DNA of 50,207 nucleotides from Lachnospiraceae bacterium. GTDB taxonomy: Bacteria > Bacillota > Clostridia > Lachnospirales > Lachnospiraceae. The stretch lies in the NCBI GenBank assembly GCA_021205385.1, contig JAJPXQ010000091.1, positions 1 to 50,207 on the forward strand, read 5' to 3'. Numbering within the stretch: position 1 is the stretch's first letter; every line of letters begins with the position of its first letter. The translations under genes and the position numbers were made by a program. Below the pieces are notes generated by a model. The model worked only from the letters and a program-made list of their open reading frames with translations, was not told where the DNA came from and did no database searches. This document shows, one piece after another, positions 26,169 to 33,306 of the stretch.

Positions 26169-26934
26169 CCGACGCATGTTCTCCCTTGATGTAGTGGACA
26201 CGGATGCATTTCTTGAAATGCCGCTGACGACCCAAGCATTGTATTTTCATTTGGGACTTCATGCAGATGATGATGGCTTTGTGTCCGCGCCAAAGAAGGT
26301 TTTGAAGATGACGGGATGCAAAGACGATGATTTGAGGGTGCTGATTTCCAAAAATTACATTATCCCGTTTGACAGCGGAATCATAGTGATTACGAACTGG
26401 AAAGAAAACAACTATTTGAGCCCTGACAGATACAAGCCTACACGATTCCAAAAAGAGCTTGGCCTTTTAAGTGAAAATAATAGAGTTTATCAACTGTCAA
26501 CCAATGGTATACCAACCGTCAACCAATCGGGAGGCAGTTGGTATACACAGGAAAGAGAAGGAGAGGAAAGTAGAGAAGAGGAAAGGAAAGATAAAAGTAA
26601 AAGCGCGCAAGCGCGCCGGGACTCTGCCTCTCTGTTGAACGATCTGCTCCCAGAATATGATTTTTCTGAGGTGATGGTGGAAGCTCTGAGAGCATGGATA
26701 GCCTATAAGTCAGAGCGTCGGGAAGGATACAAGGAACGCGGTTTGAAAGCTCTGCTGTCGCAGGTGGCGGCGCGTGTGAATGAATACGGGGAGCAGGCCG
26801 TATGTGACTTGATGGAGGAATGCGCGGCGAATGGGTGGCGTGGAATCATTTGGGACAAGCTCGGCGGCGCGAAAGAACGAAACACAAAGGACAGGATCGC
26901 CGACCGCGTGAAGGGAGTTGATGATTGGGTATGA
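26161..26934 (+). CDS. Phage replisome organiser-like protein
   Basis: 257 aa from ATG 26161, with GGAGGAAGG 7 bp upstream; the open frame continues to 25942 but only through the previous gene. The N-terminal ~100 residues (RRMFSLDVVDTDAFLEMPLTTQALYFHLGLHADDDGFV) are a winged-helix replication-initiation domain typical of phages and integrated elements. A charged linker rich in Glu/Arg/Lys follows. The C-terminal part (ALLSQVAARVNEYGEQAVCDLMEECAANGWRGI) resembles DnaD/DnaB-type helicase-recruiting tails. It probably binds the element's origin and recruits host helicase, together with the next gene. Confidence 0.8.
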   Translation: MANRRMFSLDVVDTDAFLEMPLTTQALYFHLGLHADDDGFVSAPKKVLKMTGCKDDDLRVLISKNYIIPFDSGIIVITNWKENNYLSPDRYKPTRFQKELGLLSENNRVYQLSTNGIPTVNQSGGSWYTQEREGEESREEERKDKSKSAQARRDSASLLNDLLPEYDFSEVMVEALRAWIAYKSERREGYKERGLKALLSQVAARVNEYGEQAVCDLMEECAANGWRGIIWDKLGGAKERNTKDRIADRVKGVDDWV

Positions 26935-27824
26935 CGCGAGAAGAGTTTGGAACGCTTGTCAAGGGTATGAAAGCCGTTTATGTACAGGCTACTTTTCTAC
27001 CGGATGCGGACGCATTCAACGTCTGGTATGGACTTTTGCAGGACTTGCCTTATGATCTGGTGAGCATGGCGATTCAAGAGCACATGCTCACAGAGAAATT
27101 CCCGCCAACAATCGCGGATATCCGGGCGAAGGTGGCAGAAATCACAGCGCCGGAAGAGCTGCGCATGGGAGAGCTTGAGGCATGGGGGCATGTTTCGGAT
27201 GCAATTAACCATTCGATGTTTCTTGCGGATGCAGAAATGGAGTTTAATAAGCTGCCGCGCGTCTGTCAGATAGCTGTTGGAAATTCATCGACTTTGCAGA
27301 GCTGGCGTAACACGAGAGATCAAACAGCACAATCTCATTTTCTCCGCACGTATCGTGAAACTGTCGAGCGGCTCAAAAGGGAGCGGATGCTGCCGCCGGG
27401 GACGCGTGAACAGATCGAGGCCGCACGTCCAAAGAAAGAGCTTCCAAAGTCAGACCCGGAAAATTGCAATGCCTGTATCGGTTGCATGGAGCTGCGGGAA
27501 GTTGAGGCAGAAAGCCGTTTTGATGACGATGAAAGGATTAACGAAAGCCTAGAAGACTTGTGGCTGATTTACGGGCACTGTGAATACTTGAAAGAAGTCT
27601 ATCGGGGTGTATATGTCCAGTGTCTCAACAAATATGAGTATCTGGAAGAGGGCATTTTAGAGATTCAGAGCGTGGCGGAGTCGTATCTGGAATATAAGCG
27701 GAGGAATCACTGGAATGTGCAGGAGTTTGGCGTTTTCCTTGCGGAATTTGCTCGACACAAGGAAGAGTGGGAGGGCGGACTGTATGACGAAAAAGACGTT
27801 CATTCTATCGCGAGGATTTCTTGA
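26925..27824 (+). CDS. Helicase-loader-like protein (G39P type) with an extra C-terminal region
   Basis: 299 aa from TTG 26925, 7 nt after GGGAG; ATG 26931 two codons later is the alternative. The first ~75 residues (MTREEFGTLVKGMKAVY, FLPDADAFNVWYGLLQDLPYDL, LTEKFPPTIADIRA) match the loader/inhibitor of phage G40P helicase. The central part (YRETVERLKRERMLPPG) also fits. Such proteins usually end near residue 180. Here an uninterrupted frame adds about 120 residues containing CNACIGCMELREVE and an acidic, Tyr-rich tail. I do not recognise that part; it may be a fused metal-binding or regulatory domain. Confidence 0.75.
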   Translation: MGMTREEFGTLVKGMKAVYVQATFLPDADAFNVWYGLLQDLPYDLVSMAIQEHMLTEKFPPTIADIRAKVAEITAPEELRMGELEAWGHVSDAINHSMFLADAEMEFNKLPRVCQIAVGNSSTLQSWRNTRDQTAQSHFLRTYRETVERLKRERMLPPGTREQIEAARPKKELPKSDPENCNACIGCMELREVEAESRFDDDERINESLEDLWLIYGHCEYLKEVYRGVYVQCLNKYEYLEEGILEIQSVAESYLEYKRRNHWNVQEFGVFLAEFARHKEEWEGGLYDEKDVHSIARIS

Positions 27825-27860
27825 TGGATTTCCAAAATCACATGAAAGGGGGCGAAATAG

Positions 27861-28238
27861 TTGCGAAGTCGGAAGTATGACGAGGTACTTTTACAGTGCT
27901 GCCTTGACGGTCAGACGGTTGCGCAGACTATGAAGGCAACGGGGTTGAGTAAAAAGACCATTTGCGAGTACCGGGCAGATCGGGACTTCCAAAACGAACT
28001 GGCGCGGAGACGTGTTGCAGCAGTTCAGGCGGCAGTCAGTAAAATGTCAATGAGCCTGTCGGAGATCGTCGAGGTTGTGATTGCGATCGCAAAGGATGAC
28101 AAAATTTCCGCTCAGATTCGGCTTAATGCGGCTCAAATTCTGCTGAGCCAATGCCGGAATTGGACGGAGACGGCGGACATCCTGACGCGGCTCGAAGCTA
28201 TAGAAACGGCTATCAATGGTGAAAAGGTGTCCAGTTAG
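27861..28238 (+). CDS. Helix-turn-helix protein, phBC6A51/terminase-small-like
   Basis: 125 aa from a TTG start at 27861, preceded by AAAGGGGG; no ATG suits. The N-terminus has an HTH (LDGQTVAQTMKATGLSKKTICEYRADRDF). Behind it is a helical repeat region (SLSEIVEVVIAIAKDDKISAQIRLNAAQILLSQC). This layout is typical of small phage HTH proteins annotated as phBC6A51 family, some of which act as terminase small subunits. If so here, it could redirect packaging of a helper phage. No large terminase is present. An 18-codon ORF (27825-27881) bridges the gap from the previous gene but shows no family. Confidence 0.6.
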   Translation: MRSRKYDEVLLQCCLDGQTVAQTMKATGLSKKTICEYRADRDFQNELARRRVAAVQAAVSKMSMSLSEIVEVVIAIAKDDKISAQIRLNAAQILLSQCRNWTETADILTRLEAIETAINGEKVSS

Positions 28239-28249
28239 GGGGTGCAGCT

Positions 28250-28702
28250 ATGAAGGACATAGAACGGCGTTTGACAACGCTTGAGGGCGCAGCAGAGGCT
28301 ATTTTGAGTGAGCGGCGGAGGCATGAACCTTATGCGCTGGTGAAGCCTGTGTCAATTTTGCGGGATGATGTGATTCTGGAATTTTACGAGCGCGGCGCAT
28401 ACACAGAAAGGCCGGAAGCTCATGAGAATCTATCACTGGATGAAGTTCTGGAGCAGTTGAGGAAAAGACCGGAAATAAGTTGCGTATTGGTGAGCTATGG
28501 GGATTGCACGGAGTGGCTACATAGCACGATACAGACAAGCGATCTTTACACAGCTGAGCAAAAGCGGCGCTTTAAAGCCGAAGATGCAGAACAGTTTGAG
28601 GAAATCCGGCTGTTGTATGAGCTTCCAGAATGGGAGCAGGTGGTTGAAAGAATATCAAAATGGCCGCAAAATGGGCGGCTGAGAAAGGAGTTTTTAAAAT
28701 GA
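28250..28702 (+). CDS. Hypothetical protein of the element
   Basis: 150 aa, acidic, no recognised domain. It begins MKDIERRLTTLEGAAEAILS, a likely short coiled coil. Later it has LSLDEVLEQLRKRPEISCVLVSYGDCTEW and a charged C-terminus. GGGGGTG precedes ATG 28250, and the stop overlaps the next start by 4 bp (ATGA). It sits in the rightward replication/packaging transcript. Confidence 0.65.
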   Translation: MKDIERRLTTLEGAAEAILSERRRHEPYALVKPVSILRDDVILEFYERGAYTERPEAHENLSLDEVLEQLRKRPEISCVLVSYGDCTEWLHSTIQTSDLYTAEQKRRFKAEDAEQFEEIRLLYELPEWEQVVERISKWPQNGRLRKEFLK

Positions 28703-29583
28703 GTGTAGTTTGTTGTGGAGTCTGTTGTGATGCGGAAATTTATGAGAAGTACCGGGGAAAGACATTTGTTATTGGCAGTCGTGAGCTCGGGCTTGCGGAG
28801 ATCGAGGACATCGTAACGGGGCGGAGCAGCGCAGAATACCAGAGAAAGGACCGCGATATTTACGACGCGGCAAGGGCGGTATATGACAGGATCGCCGGAG
28901 AAATCAAAAATTATTATGCAGCCAGAGACGGCAGAAAGGATTTTACAGCTATGAAGCACAGCAATTTTAAGGACTATGTAGCAGACATTCGGATGGTTTA
29001 CAACAGCGCGGCGGAACAGATTGCAGCAGCCACGGCAACGCGGGACGTGGCGGTGGAGACATGGAAGGACACGCAGCAGCGCAGCAAAGACGAGGCAACG
29101 CTTGCACGAGGCAAAAGCCGCTATCTGGACGCTATGAACGATTACCGGGTAAAGGTGGAGGAGATCAAGACCGCGACAAAAGAGGCCGTCAAAGAGCTTT
29201 CTGGTGCGTATGACGAGCATCTGGCGGCATTCTATGAGGTTACGCCGGACATGGTGGACGCGAACACGGTCACGATTCTGAAAGCCGGGATTTGCGACGC
29301 GGGCGATCTGGCGGCACTTGCAGAGCGATTCCATGGCAATGTCACAATGCTGCGAATGATCGGCAAAGCAGCGGCCACAGCTGACGGAGCTGGCGATCTG
29401 GCGGCACGGATTAAAGCAGCAGGACATGGACGCAGAGAGCGTGAGCTTTTCGACGAAGCTTTAGAAGTCGCGGAAAGGGTTATTTCGTCAGATGAAAAAT
29501 GGGCGGCGATCAACCTGAAACGCCTTGAAAAGCGTATTGCAGAAATAAGCGAGAATTTCGAGAGATTGGTGGCGAGGCCATGA
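28699..29583 (+). CDS. Hypothetical helical phage-type protein
   Basis: 294 aa from ATG 28699, with AAAGGAG 8 bp upstream; a start at 28660 is unsupported. The N-terminus contains five Cys within the first 11 residues (CCGVCC pattern), possibly metal-binding. The rest is strongly helical, with Ala/Glu/Arg-rich stretches (VDANTVTILKAGICDAGD; DLAARIKAAGHGRREREL; AINLKRLEKRIAEISENF). I do not recognise a family. Coupled by ATGA overlaps to both neighbours. Confidence 0.65.
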   Translation: MSVVCCGVCCDAEIYEKYRGKTFVIGSRELGLAEIEDIVTGRSSAEYQRKDRDIYDAARAVYDRIAGEIKNYYAARDGRKDFTAMKHSNFKDYVADIRMVYNSAAEQIAAATATRDVAVETWKDTQQRSKDEATLARGKSRYLDAMNDYRVKVEEIKTATKEAVKELSGAYDEHLAAFYEVTPDMVDANTVTILKAGICDAGDLAALAERFHGNVTMLRMIGKAAATADGAGDLAARIKAAGHGRRERELFDEALEVAERVISSDEKWAAINLKRLEKRIAEISENFERLVARP

Positions 29584-29786
29584 GAACAACGTCACCTCTT
29601 GGGGCGATCAAAGAGTATTGCTTGGAGTGCTGCTGTGGTCAGAAAAACGAAGTGAAGCACTGCACTGTCACGGATTGCGCCCTGTATGATTTCCGTTTTG
29701 GTCACAAGCCCAAAAACACCGAAAAAAACGGGGGTTTTTCGGACGATGTATCTACGGACGGGGAAATTATCATTGAAAGCGTTTGA
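29580..29786 (+). CDS. Small Cys-rich zinc-binding phage-type protein
   Basis: 68 aa. It opens MRTTSPLGAIKEYCLECCCG and continues with KHCTVTDCALYDFRFGHKP. This four- to six-Cys pattern (CxxC...CxxxxC) is found in small conserved proteins of Gram-positive phages and mobile elements, and probably binds zinc. Its role is unknown. It overlaps the previous stop (ATGA) and is the last gene before the bidirectional hairpin at 29874-29915. Confidence 0.7.
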   Translation: MRTTSPLGAIKEYCLECCCGQKNEVKHCTVTDCALYDFRFGHKPKNTEKNGGFSDDVSTDGEIIIESV

Positions 29787-29873
29787 ATCCAAAAAACCTT
29801 AAAAAAATATGGGGTTTTGAGAGCAAAAAGGGCATTGTAGAAGCGCCCTCCGCCTGTTTAAGCGTCCTGCTCC

Positions 29874-29915
29874 CATTCAGAAATGAAAATAATCGGGAGC
29901 AGGACACACATTTAC
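29874..29915. terminator. Large inverted repeat between convergent genes
   Basis: GTCCTGCTCCC (29874-29884) pairs perfectly with GGGAGCAGGAC (29905-29915) across a 20-nt loop. It separates the rightward genes from the leftward toxin gene, whose stop codon falls inside it, and may terminate both. T tracts are poor. The same 11-bp motif recurs elsewhere in the element. Confidence 0.55.
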
Positions 29916-30184
29916 AGGCCGAACAGGTCAGAATGCGATCCGGTGCGGACAAGGTAAAGTTCTTCCCCGTCCACGCGGTAGATCAGCAACCAGTCCGGCA
30001 GGACGTGGCATTCACGACATCCGGTATAATTCCCAGTGAGCATGTGCTCCCTGTTTTTATCTGGTAACGGTTCAGGGATGCGGAGCGTGTCAATAATGGC
30101 CTGTAATAGATCAAGATTGTAGCCGCGCTTTTTGCACAGTTTATAGTCTTTCTTGAATTTTGTACTGGCGTTTAATTTCAACAT
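29912..30184 (-). CDS. YafQ-family mRNA interferase toxin
   Basis: 90 aa. It has the YafQ/RelE core: FKKDYKLCKKRGYN, then TGCRECHVLPDWLLIYR and LVRTGSHSDLF. The histidines and Asp expected for ribosome-dependent mRNA cleavage (H-x-x-x-D and RTGSHSDLF) are in place. The open frame begins at 30244, but ATG 30184 starts 4 bp after the antitoxin stop and gives the usual toxin length. Part of a two-gene operon with the antitoxin upstream. Confidence 0.9.
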   Translation of the reverse strand: MLKLNASTKFKKDYKLCKKRGYNLDLLQAIIDTLRIPEPLPDKNREHMLTGNYTGCRECHVLPDWLLIYRVDGEELYLVRTGSHSDLFGL

Positions 30185-30188
30185 GGGC

Positions 30189-30410
30189 TTAATCCTCGTC
30201 GAGCATGGCGAAGAAATCCGCAGTTGCTCCCGTGAAGTGTTCACCTGCTCCCGTCTGGATCATGTGATCGACCTCTGCAATGGCTTCCAATGTCTCGGTG
30301 TTTGGCGTGTGTTCTGGTACAGCTGCACCTTGCAGGTAAGCAATAACATAGACCAGTTTACTTTCTGGTATTTGGTCAATAAGGTCTTTTGCAAAGTCTC
30401 GGTTGCTCAT
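30189..30410 (-). CDS. Antitoxin partner of the YafQ-type toxin
   Basis: 73 aa from ATG 30410, which has AAGGAAGG at the right distance; an earlier in-frame ATG (30428) overlaps that site. The C-terminus (ETLEAIAEVDHMIQTGAGEHFTG...DFFAMLDED) is the toxin-wrapping tail seen in RelB/DinJ-like antitoxins. The N-terminus (SNRDFAKDLIDQIPESKLVYVIAYLQGAA) is a short helical domain seen in clostridial antitoxins rather than a classic ribbon-helix-helix. It lies directly upstream of the toxin. DNA-binding autoregulation may depend on the RHH gene upstream instead. Confidence 0.8.
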   Translation of the reverse strand: MSNRDFAKDLIDQIPESKLVYVIAYLQGAAVPEHTPNTETLEAIAEVDHMIQTGAGEHFTGATADFFAMLDED

Positions 30411-30455
30411 AATGCACCTTCCTTTCATGGTTTATTGTACGCGGTGGCGGTGTGG

Positions 30456-30641
30456 TTATGCGTCGCGCTCGATGCGTTCATCGATGGCTTTTTTTATATA
30501 GCCGTTGATGGTTTCACCTGCTGCCCCTGCTGCCGTTTTGATCTCCTCATACTTTTCTTTCTGAACATCAAGGGGGATGCGCTTTAATTTTGATTTTTGA
30601 TAGCTGTACAAGTACTCTTTGCGCTGCTCAGTTAATGCCAT
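30456..30641 (-). CDS. Ribbon-helix-helix (Arc-like) regulator
   Basis: 61 aa from ATG 30641, preceded by AGAAGG. The fold is readable as a basic strand (SKLKRIPLDVQ) followed by two helices (KYEEIKTAAGAAGETINGYIKKAIDERIE), as in Arc/MetJ-type repressors. It is transcribed away from a region with three TTATGTACATAA palindromes that overlap its own candidate promoter and the divergent rightward one. It is therefore the best candidate for the repressor of that switch. Confidence 0.85.
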   Translation of the reverse strand: MALTEQRKEYLYSYQKSKLKRIPLDVQKEKYEEIKTAAGAAGETINGYIKKAIDERIERDA

Positions 30642-30714
30642 TTGGATACCTTCTTTCTGTTCTGGTGGTTCACGGGGACGCAAAAATAATCGGCCTCTCC
30701 TCCATTATGGCTAT

Positions 30715-30820
30715 ATTATAACATCGAAGGCAAGCTATGTACATAACAAAAATGCACAAAGTTATGTACATAATTTTGTGAAAAATGTCAATAGACAGTT
30801 ATGTACATAACTGCTATAAT
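30715..30820. promoter_or_regulatory. Divergent promoters with three operator palindromes
   Basis: Palindromes: TATGTACATA at 30736-30745, TTATGTACATAA at 30762-30773 and at 30799-30810. Rightward promoter: TAGACA (30792-30797), 17 bp, TATAAT (30815-30820), with the third palindrome filling the spacer. Leftward promoter: TGTACA (30743-30738), 17 bp, TATAAT (30720-30715), with the first palindrome on its -35. Repressor bound to all three would shut both directions. Confidence 0.8.
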
Positions 30821-30970
30821 ATAATCATCAAGAGAAACAAGAACAGCGAAACCGGAGCAGACGGGGACGTGACGCCGGACAGGATGAAGGGAGATTGTGA
30901 GGGCCGCAGGAGCCGCCTAATACTTCAAAAGCCTGCCGGGGCTGTCCCACCAAAAGATGGAGGTAACACA
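30821..30970 (+). other. 150-nt leader of the rightward small-gene transcript
   Basis: GC-rich leader with no supported ORF; an in-frame ATG at 30884 exists but lacks a good ribosome site. Short complementary runs (GCCTGCC, GGGGCTGTCCC) suggest local structure. GGAGGT at about 30959 serves ATG 30971. Confidence 0.4.
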
Positions 30971-31249
30971 ATGACAGAGAGGATGATTGAAAACCGCGTT
31001 GCGAAGCTGAACGAGCTGAGCGGTCAGATCACAGAGCTGGAGGCGCAGGCGGAGGCAATCCGGGCGGAGCTGAAAGCGGACATGGAGACGAAGGGCGTGG
31101 AGGAGCTGAAAACGAAGCACTTCACAATCCGTTGGAAGGAGATCATGAGCAGCAGGCTTGACGGGAAGAGATTAAAGTCAGAGCTGCCGAGCGTGTACGA
31201 CAGATTTTGCAGAATCAGCACGAGCCGTCGATTCACTGTAACGGCGTAA
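30971..31249 (+). CDS. Small phage-type protein, Gp157-like C-terminus
   Basis: 92 aa from ATG 30971 with GGAGGT 6 bp upstream. The N-terminal half is a coiled coil (RVAKLNELSGQITELEAQAE). The C-terminal half (HFTIRWKEIMSSRLDGKRLK...STSRRFTVTA) resembles the end of siphovirus Gp157-type proteins. Role unknown. First gene of the transcript driven by the operator-controlled promoter at 30792-30820. Confidence 0.65.
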   Translation: MTERMIENRVAKLNELSGQITELEAQAEAIRAELKADMETKGVEELKTKHFTIRWKEIMSSRLDGKRLKSELPSVYDRFCRISTSRRFTVTA

Positions 31250-31256
31250 CAAAAAG

Positions 31257-31286
31257 CCCTTGTCAGAGCGGCAACTCTGACAGGGG
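31257..31286 (+). other. 12-bp stem-loop after the Gp157-like gene
   Basis: CCCTTGTCAGAG (31257-31268), loop CGGCAA, CTCTGACAGGGG (31275-31286). It is strong but has no T tract, so it is more likely an mRNA-end stabiliser or attenuator than a simple terminator. Confidence 0.6.
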
Positions 31287-31370
31287 AGCAACCCAACAAC
31301 ACACAAAAAGGGATGCAGGCGGATTATACCACGTCCTGCTCCCGGCTGTCAAAAGAAGGAGGAGAAAGCA

Positions 31371-31553
31371 ATGGCGAAAATAGTAGGGACAGCGGCTGAC
31401 GGAAAGCCCATCTATGAGCTGCCGGAGCATTCGTATGATCTGCTGCTCAAACTCTGGGCGCGGTCGCAGGGGATGGAGATTGTCAGCGTGAAGAAGATAC
31501 CGAAGGAGGAAGCCGGTCACCGGCTCTTGGAAGAAGGGAGAGAGATGAAGTGA
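31371..31553 (+). CDS. Small hypothetical protein of the element
   Basis: 60 aa, mixed charge, starting MAKIVGTAADGKPIYELP. GGAGGAG precedes ATG 31371. No family recognised. Its TGA stop is shared with the GTG start of the next ORF (GTGA overlap), so the two are coupled. Confidence 0.65.
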   Translation: MAKIVGTAADGKPIYELPEHSYDLLLKLWARSQGMEIVSVKKIPKEEAGHRLLEEGREMK

Positions 31554-31726
31554 CAACACAGGAGCAAATATTTTTGGTGGGCGTGGAGATGGTCGATATT
31601 TTGGAAAGGACAACGCCGGAAAGATTTGGGCAGTACAAAAAGGATTTCATGGAGCAGGTCGCAGATCATCCGGGTGCCAGAAAATTCATTGAAGCAGTAT
31701 TTGATATCGCAGAGAAAGGGCGGTAA
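31550..31726 (+). CDS. 58-aa hypothetical protein, GTG start
   Basis: Starts at GTG 31550 inside the previous stop codon and ends TAA 31726; GGGAGAGAG lies just upstream. The peptide begins MTTQEQIFLVGVEMVDILER and includes FGQYKKDFMEQVADHP. It is helical and acidic with no known family. The coupled start and the ribosome site make it a plausible gene despite its size. Confidence 0.55.
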   Translation: MTTQEQIFLVGVEMVDILERTTPERFGQYKKDFMEQVADHPGARKFIEAVFDIAEKGR

Positions 31727-31730
31727 CGGT

Positions 31731-31880
31731 ATGGACGAAAATAGTACGGTCAAAGACCTGTTGAATCAGGTGGCCAACACAAGGCATTGGGTGGACGAGA
31801 TAAACAAGGCATATCTTGGCATAGATACGACTGAGATCATCAAGAAGCTGGTGGAGAAAGGGGAAAGAGATAGATCATGA
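31731..31880 (+). CDS. 49-aa hypothetical protein
   Basis: ATG 31731, 4 bp after the previous stop, preceded by AAAGGGCGG. Sequence starts MDENSTVKDLLNQVANTRHW and ends in a charged helix (IIKKLVEKGERDRS). Probably helical; no family recognised. Its stop overlaps the next start (ATGA). Confidence 0.5.
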   Translation: MDENSTVKDLLNQVANTRHWVDEINKAYLGIDTTEIIKKLVEKGERDRS

Positions 31881-32023
31881 TTGAGATTTATGTGGGCGAG
31901 CTGCGGATGGATGAGAAAGCTCTGCAATATACATCGGACGAGGAGATCAGAAAGCTCAGGGAGATCGCCGGTAACATTGCAAAGAGGTCACGCACGGAAG
32001 AACAGCAGGCGAAAGAAAGATAG
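31877..32023 (+). CDS. 48-aa hypothetical protein
   Basis: ATG 31877 to TAG 32023, overlapping the previous stop, with GGGGAAAGAG upstream. Sequence MIEIYVGELRMDEKALQYTS followed by a charged helix (IRKLREIAGNIAKRSR). No family recognised. Last of four coupled mini-genes before the integrase. Confidence 0.5.
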   Translation: MIEIYVGELRMDEKALQYTSDEEIRKLREIAGNIAKRSRTEEQQAKER

Positions 32024-32038
32024 CAGATTAACGACACC

Positions 32039-32063
32039 GGGAGCAGGACGATCACCTGCTCCC
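32039..32063 (+). terminator. Hairpin upstream of the integrase
   Basis: GGGAGCAGG (32039-32047), loop of 7, CCTGCTCCC (32055-32063), then ATTTATC. Perfect 9-bp stem built from the element's recurrent motif. The T tract is weak; it may attenuate read-through into int. Confidence 0.55.
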
Positions 32064-32089
32064 ATTTATCAAGAGAAAGGTGGGACGAT

Positions 32090-33226
32090 ATGGCAGATTT
32101 ACCAAAGGGCATTACACTGAGAGCAGATGGGCGCTATATGTGGCGCTTCGTATACGAGGGCGAGGCTTATTGCGGATACTGTAAAACGATCAGCGAGGCG
32201 AAGAAAGAGCTGCGAGATCGGCGCTATGAAGTTGAACACGGTATCAATTCAAAACAGCGGGCGGTTACGTTGAACGCATGGTTTGAGGAGTGGCTTGACA
32301 CGTACAAGATCGCAGTTTGCAAAGAGTCCACAATCCGCACATACAGGTATACTTACGAATGGCATATCAAGCCGATGCTTGGCGGGAAACAGCTTCGAAA
32401 GATACGGCCAGACATGATCCAGAAACTTCTCAACAAAGAGGCCGGAGAGTTCTCCGAGGCGACGGCAAAAAGAGTCAAGGCTCTGCTCCACAACTGTTTA
32501 CAGCAGGCGGTCAGAGTTGAGCTTATATCAAGGAATCCCATGGACAGCACCAACCCACCCAGATACAGGAAGACGGAGAAGAGGGGCGCGCTTTCAGAGA
32601 AGGACGAACGGGCATTTCTGGAAGAAGCGAGAACAAGCCAATACTATCCGCTCTATCGCATGGCGAGTCTTACGGGCATGAGAAGCGGGGAGATTCTGGG
32701 GCTGCAATGGGACAACGTTGATTTCCAAAAGGGAGAGATACACGTCACACACACATTGAAAAACGACACCGGGCGCGGTCAGTATCTTGACACTCCCAAA
32801 TCGGAATCGAGCCGTCGTATTATACCGATGGAAAAGGGCGGCGCGCTTTACAATCTGTTGAGGAAACAGCGGCAAGATCAGCGCCTACAGCGCATTCAGG
32901 CCGGGCAATACTGGCAACCGCGTGAAGGCCTTGAAAACATGGTTTTTACAACGAGATACGGGACGCCGTTCTTTGCCGTGAGCGTCTGGACAGATCAGAA
33001 GCGGATTATCGAACGGCTGCGGGAGCAGGGCGTGGAGATCGGTAACTTTTCCTTTCATGGTTTGCGGCATTGCTTCGCAACAAGGTGCATTGAGAACGGC
33101 ATGGACCTGAAAACCTTACAGGCAATTCTCGGGCACTCCACGCTTTCAACAACGGCTGATTTATATGTCGATGTGATGGAGGAAACGAAGCGCGAAGAGA
33201 TGAAAAAGATCGCGGCGGCGTTATAA
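32090..33226 (+). CDS. int: Tyrosine recombinase/integrase (Tn916/phage type)
   Basis: 378 aa. The N-terminal arm-binding domain (LPKGITLRADGRYMWRFVYE) is followed by a core-binding SAM-like domain (residues ~60-165) and the catalytic domain. Catalytic residues are visible: Arg198 in LTGMRSGEIL, His323 and Arg326 in HGLRHCFA, His349 in LGHSTLSTTADLY, and nucleophile Tyr359. AAGGTGGG precedes ATG 32090. The gene is next to attR with a terminator after it, the usual position. It should catalyse recombination between attL and attR at the microORF 3' end. Confidence 0.95.
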   Translation: MADLPKGITLRADGRYMWRFVYEGEAYCGYCKTISEAKKELRDRRYEVEHGINSKQRAVTLNAWFEEWLDTYKIAVCKESTIRTYRYTYEWHIKPMLGGKQLRKIRPDMIQKLLNKEAGEFSEATAKRVKALLHNCLQQAVRVELISRNPMDSTNPPRYRKTEKRGALSEKDERAFLEEARTSQYYPLYRMASLTGMRSGEILGLQWDNVDFQKGEIHVTHTLKNDTGRGQYLDTPKSESSRRIIPMEKGGALYNLLRKQRQDQRLQRIQAGQYWQPREGLENMVFTTRYGTPFFAVSVWTDQKRIIERLREQGVEIGNFSFHGLRHCFATRCIENGMDLKTLQAILGHSTLSTTADLYVDVMEETKREEMKKIAAAL

Positions 33227-33234
33227 GACAAGGG

Positions 33235-33265
33235 CAGCAGGCCAGTGTATGAGCCTGCTGTTTTT
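33235..33265 (+). terminator. Integrase terminator
   Basis: CAGCAGGC (33235-33242), 10-nt loop, GCCTGCTG (33253-33260), TTTTT. Confidence 0.85.
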
Positions 33266-33283
33266 CTGCCTTTTTCATGAAAA

Positions 33284-33306
33284 GTTGTGTCAAAAGTTGT
33301 GTCAAA
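33284..33306 (+). repeat. Right end repeat (two GTTGTGTCAAA units)
   Basis: Identical to 25405-25427 over 23 bp and in the same orientation, here about 90 bp inside attR. Probable arm-type recombinase sites. Confidence 0.75.

Noticed and set aside
27715-27933. 72-codon frame bridging two element genes
   Set aside because: It overlaps the ends of two better supported genes, lacks a family and has low-complexity composition.
30721-30812. Three spaced palindromes considered as a short CRISPR-like array
   Set aside because: Repeats are only 10-12 bp with unequal spacing and promoter boxes, so they are operators; no cas genes are present.
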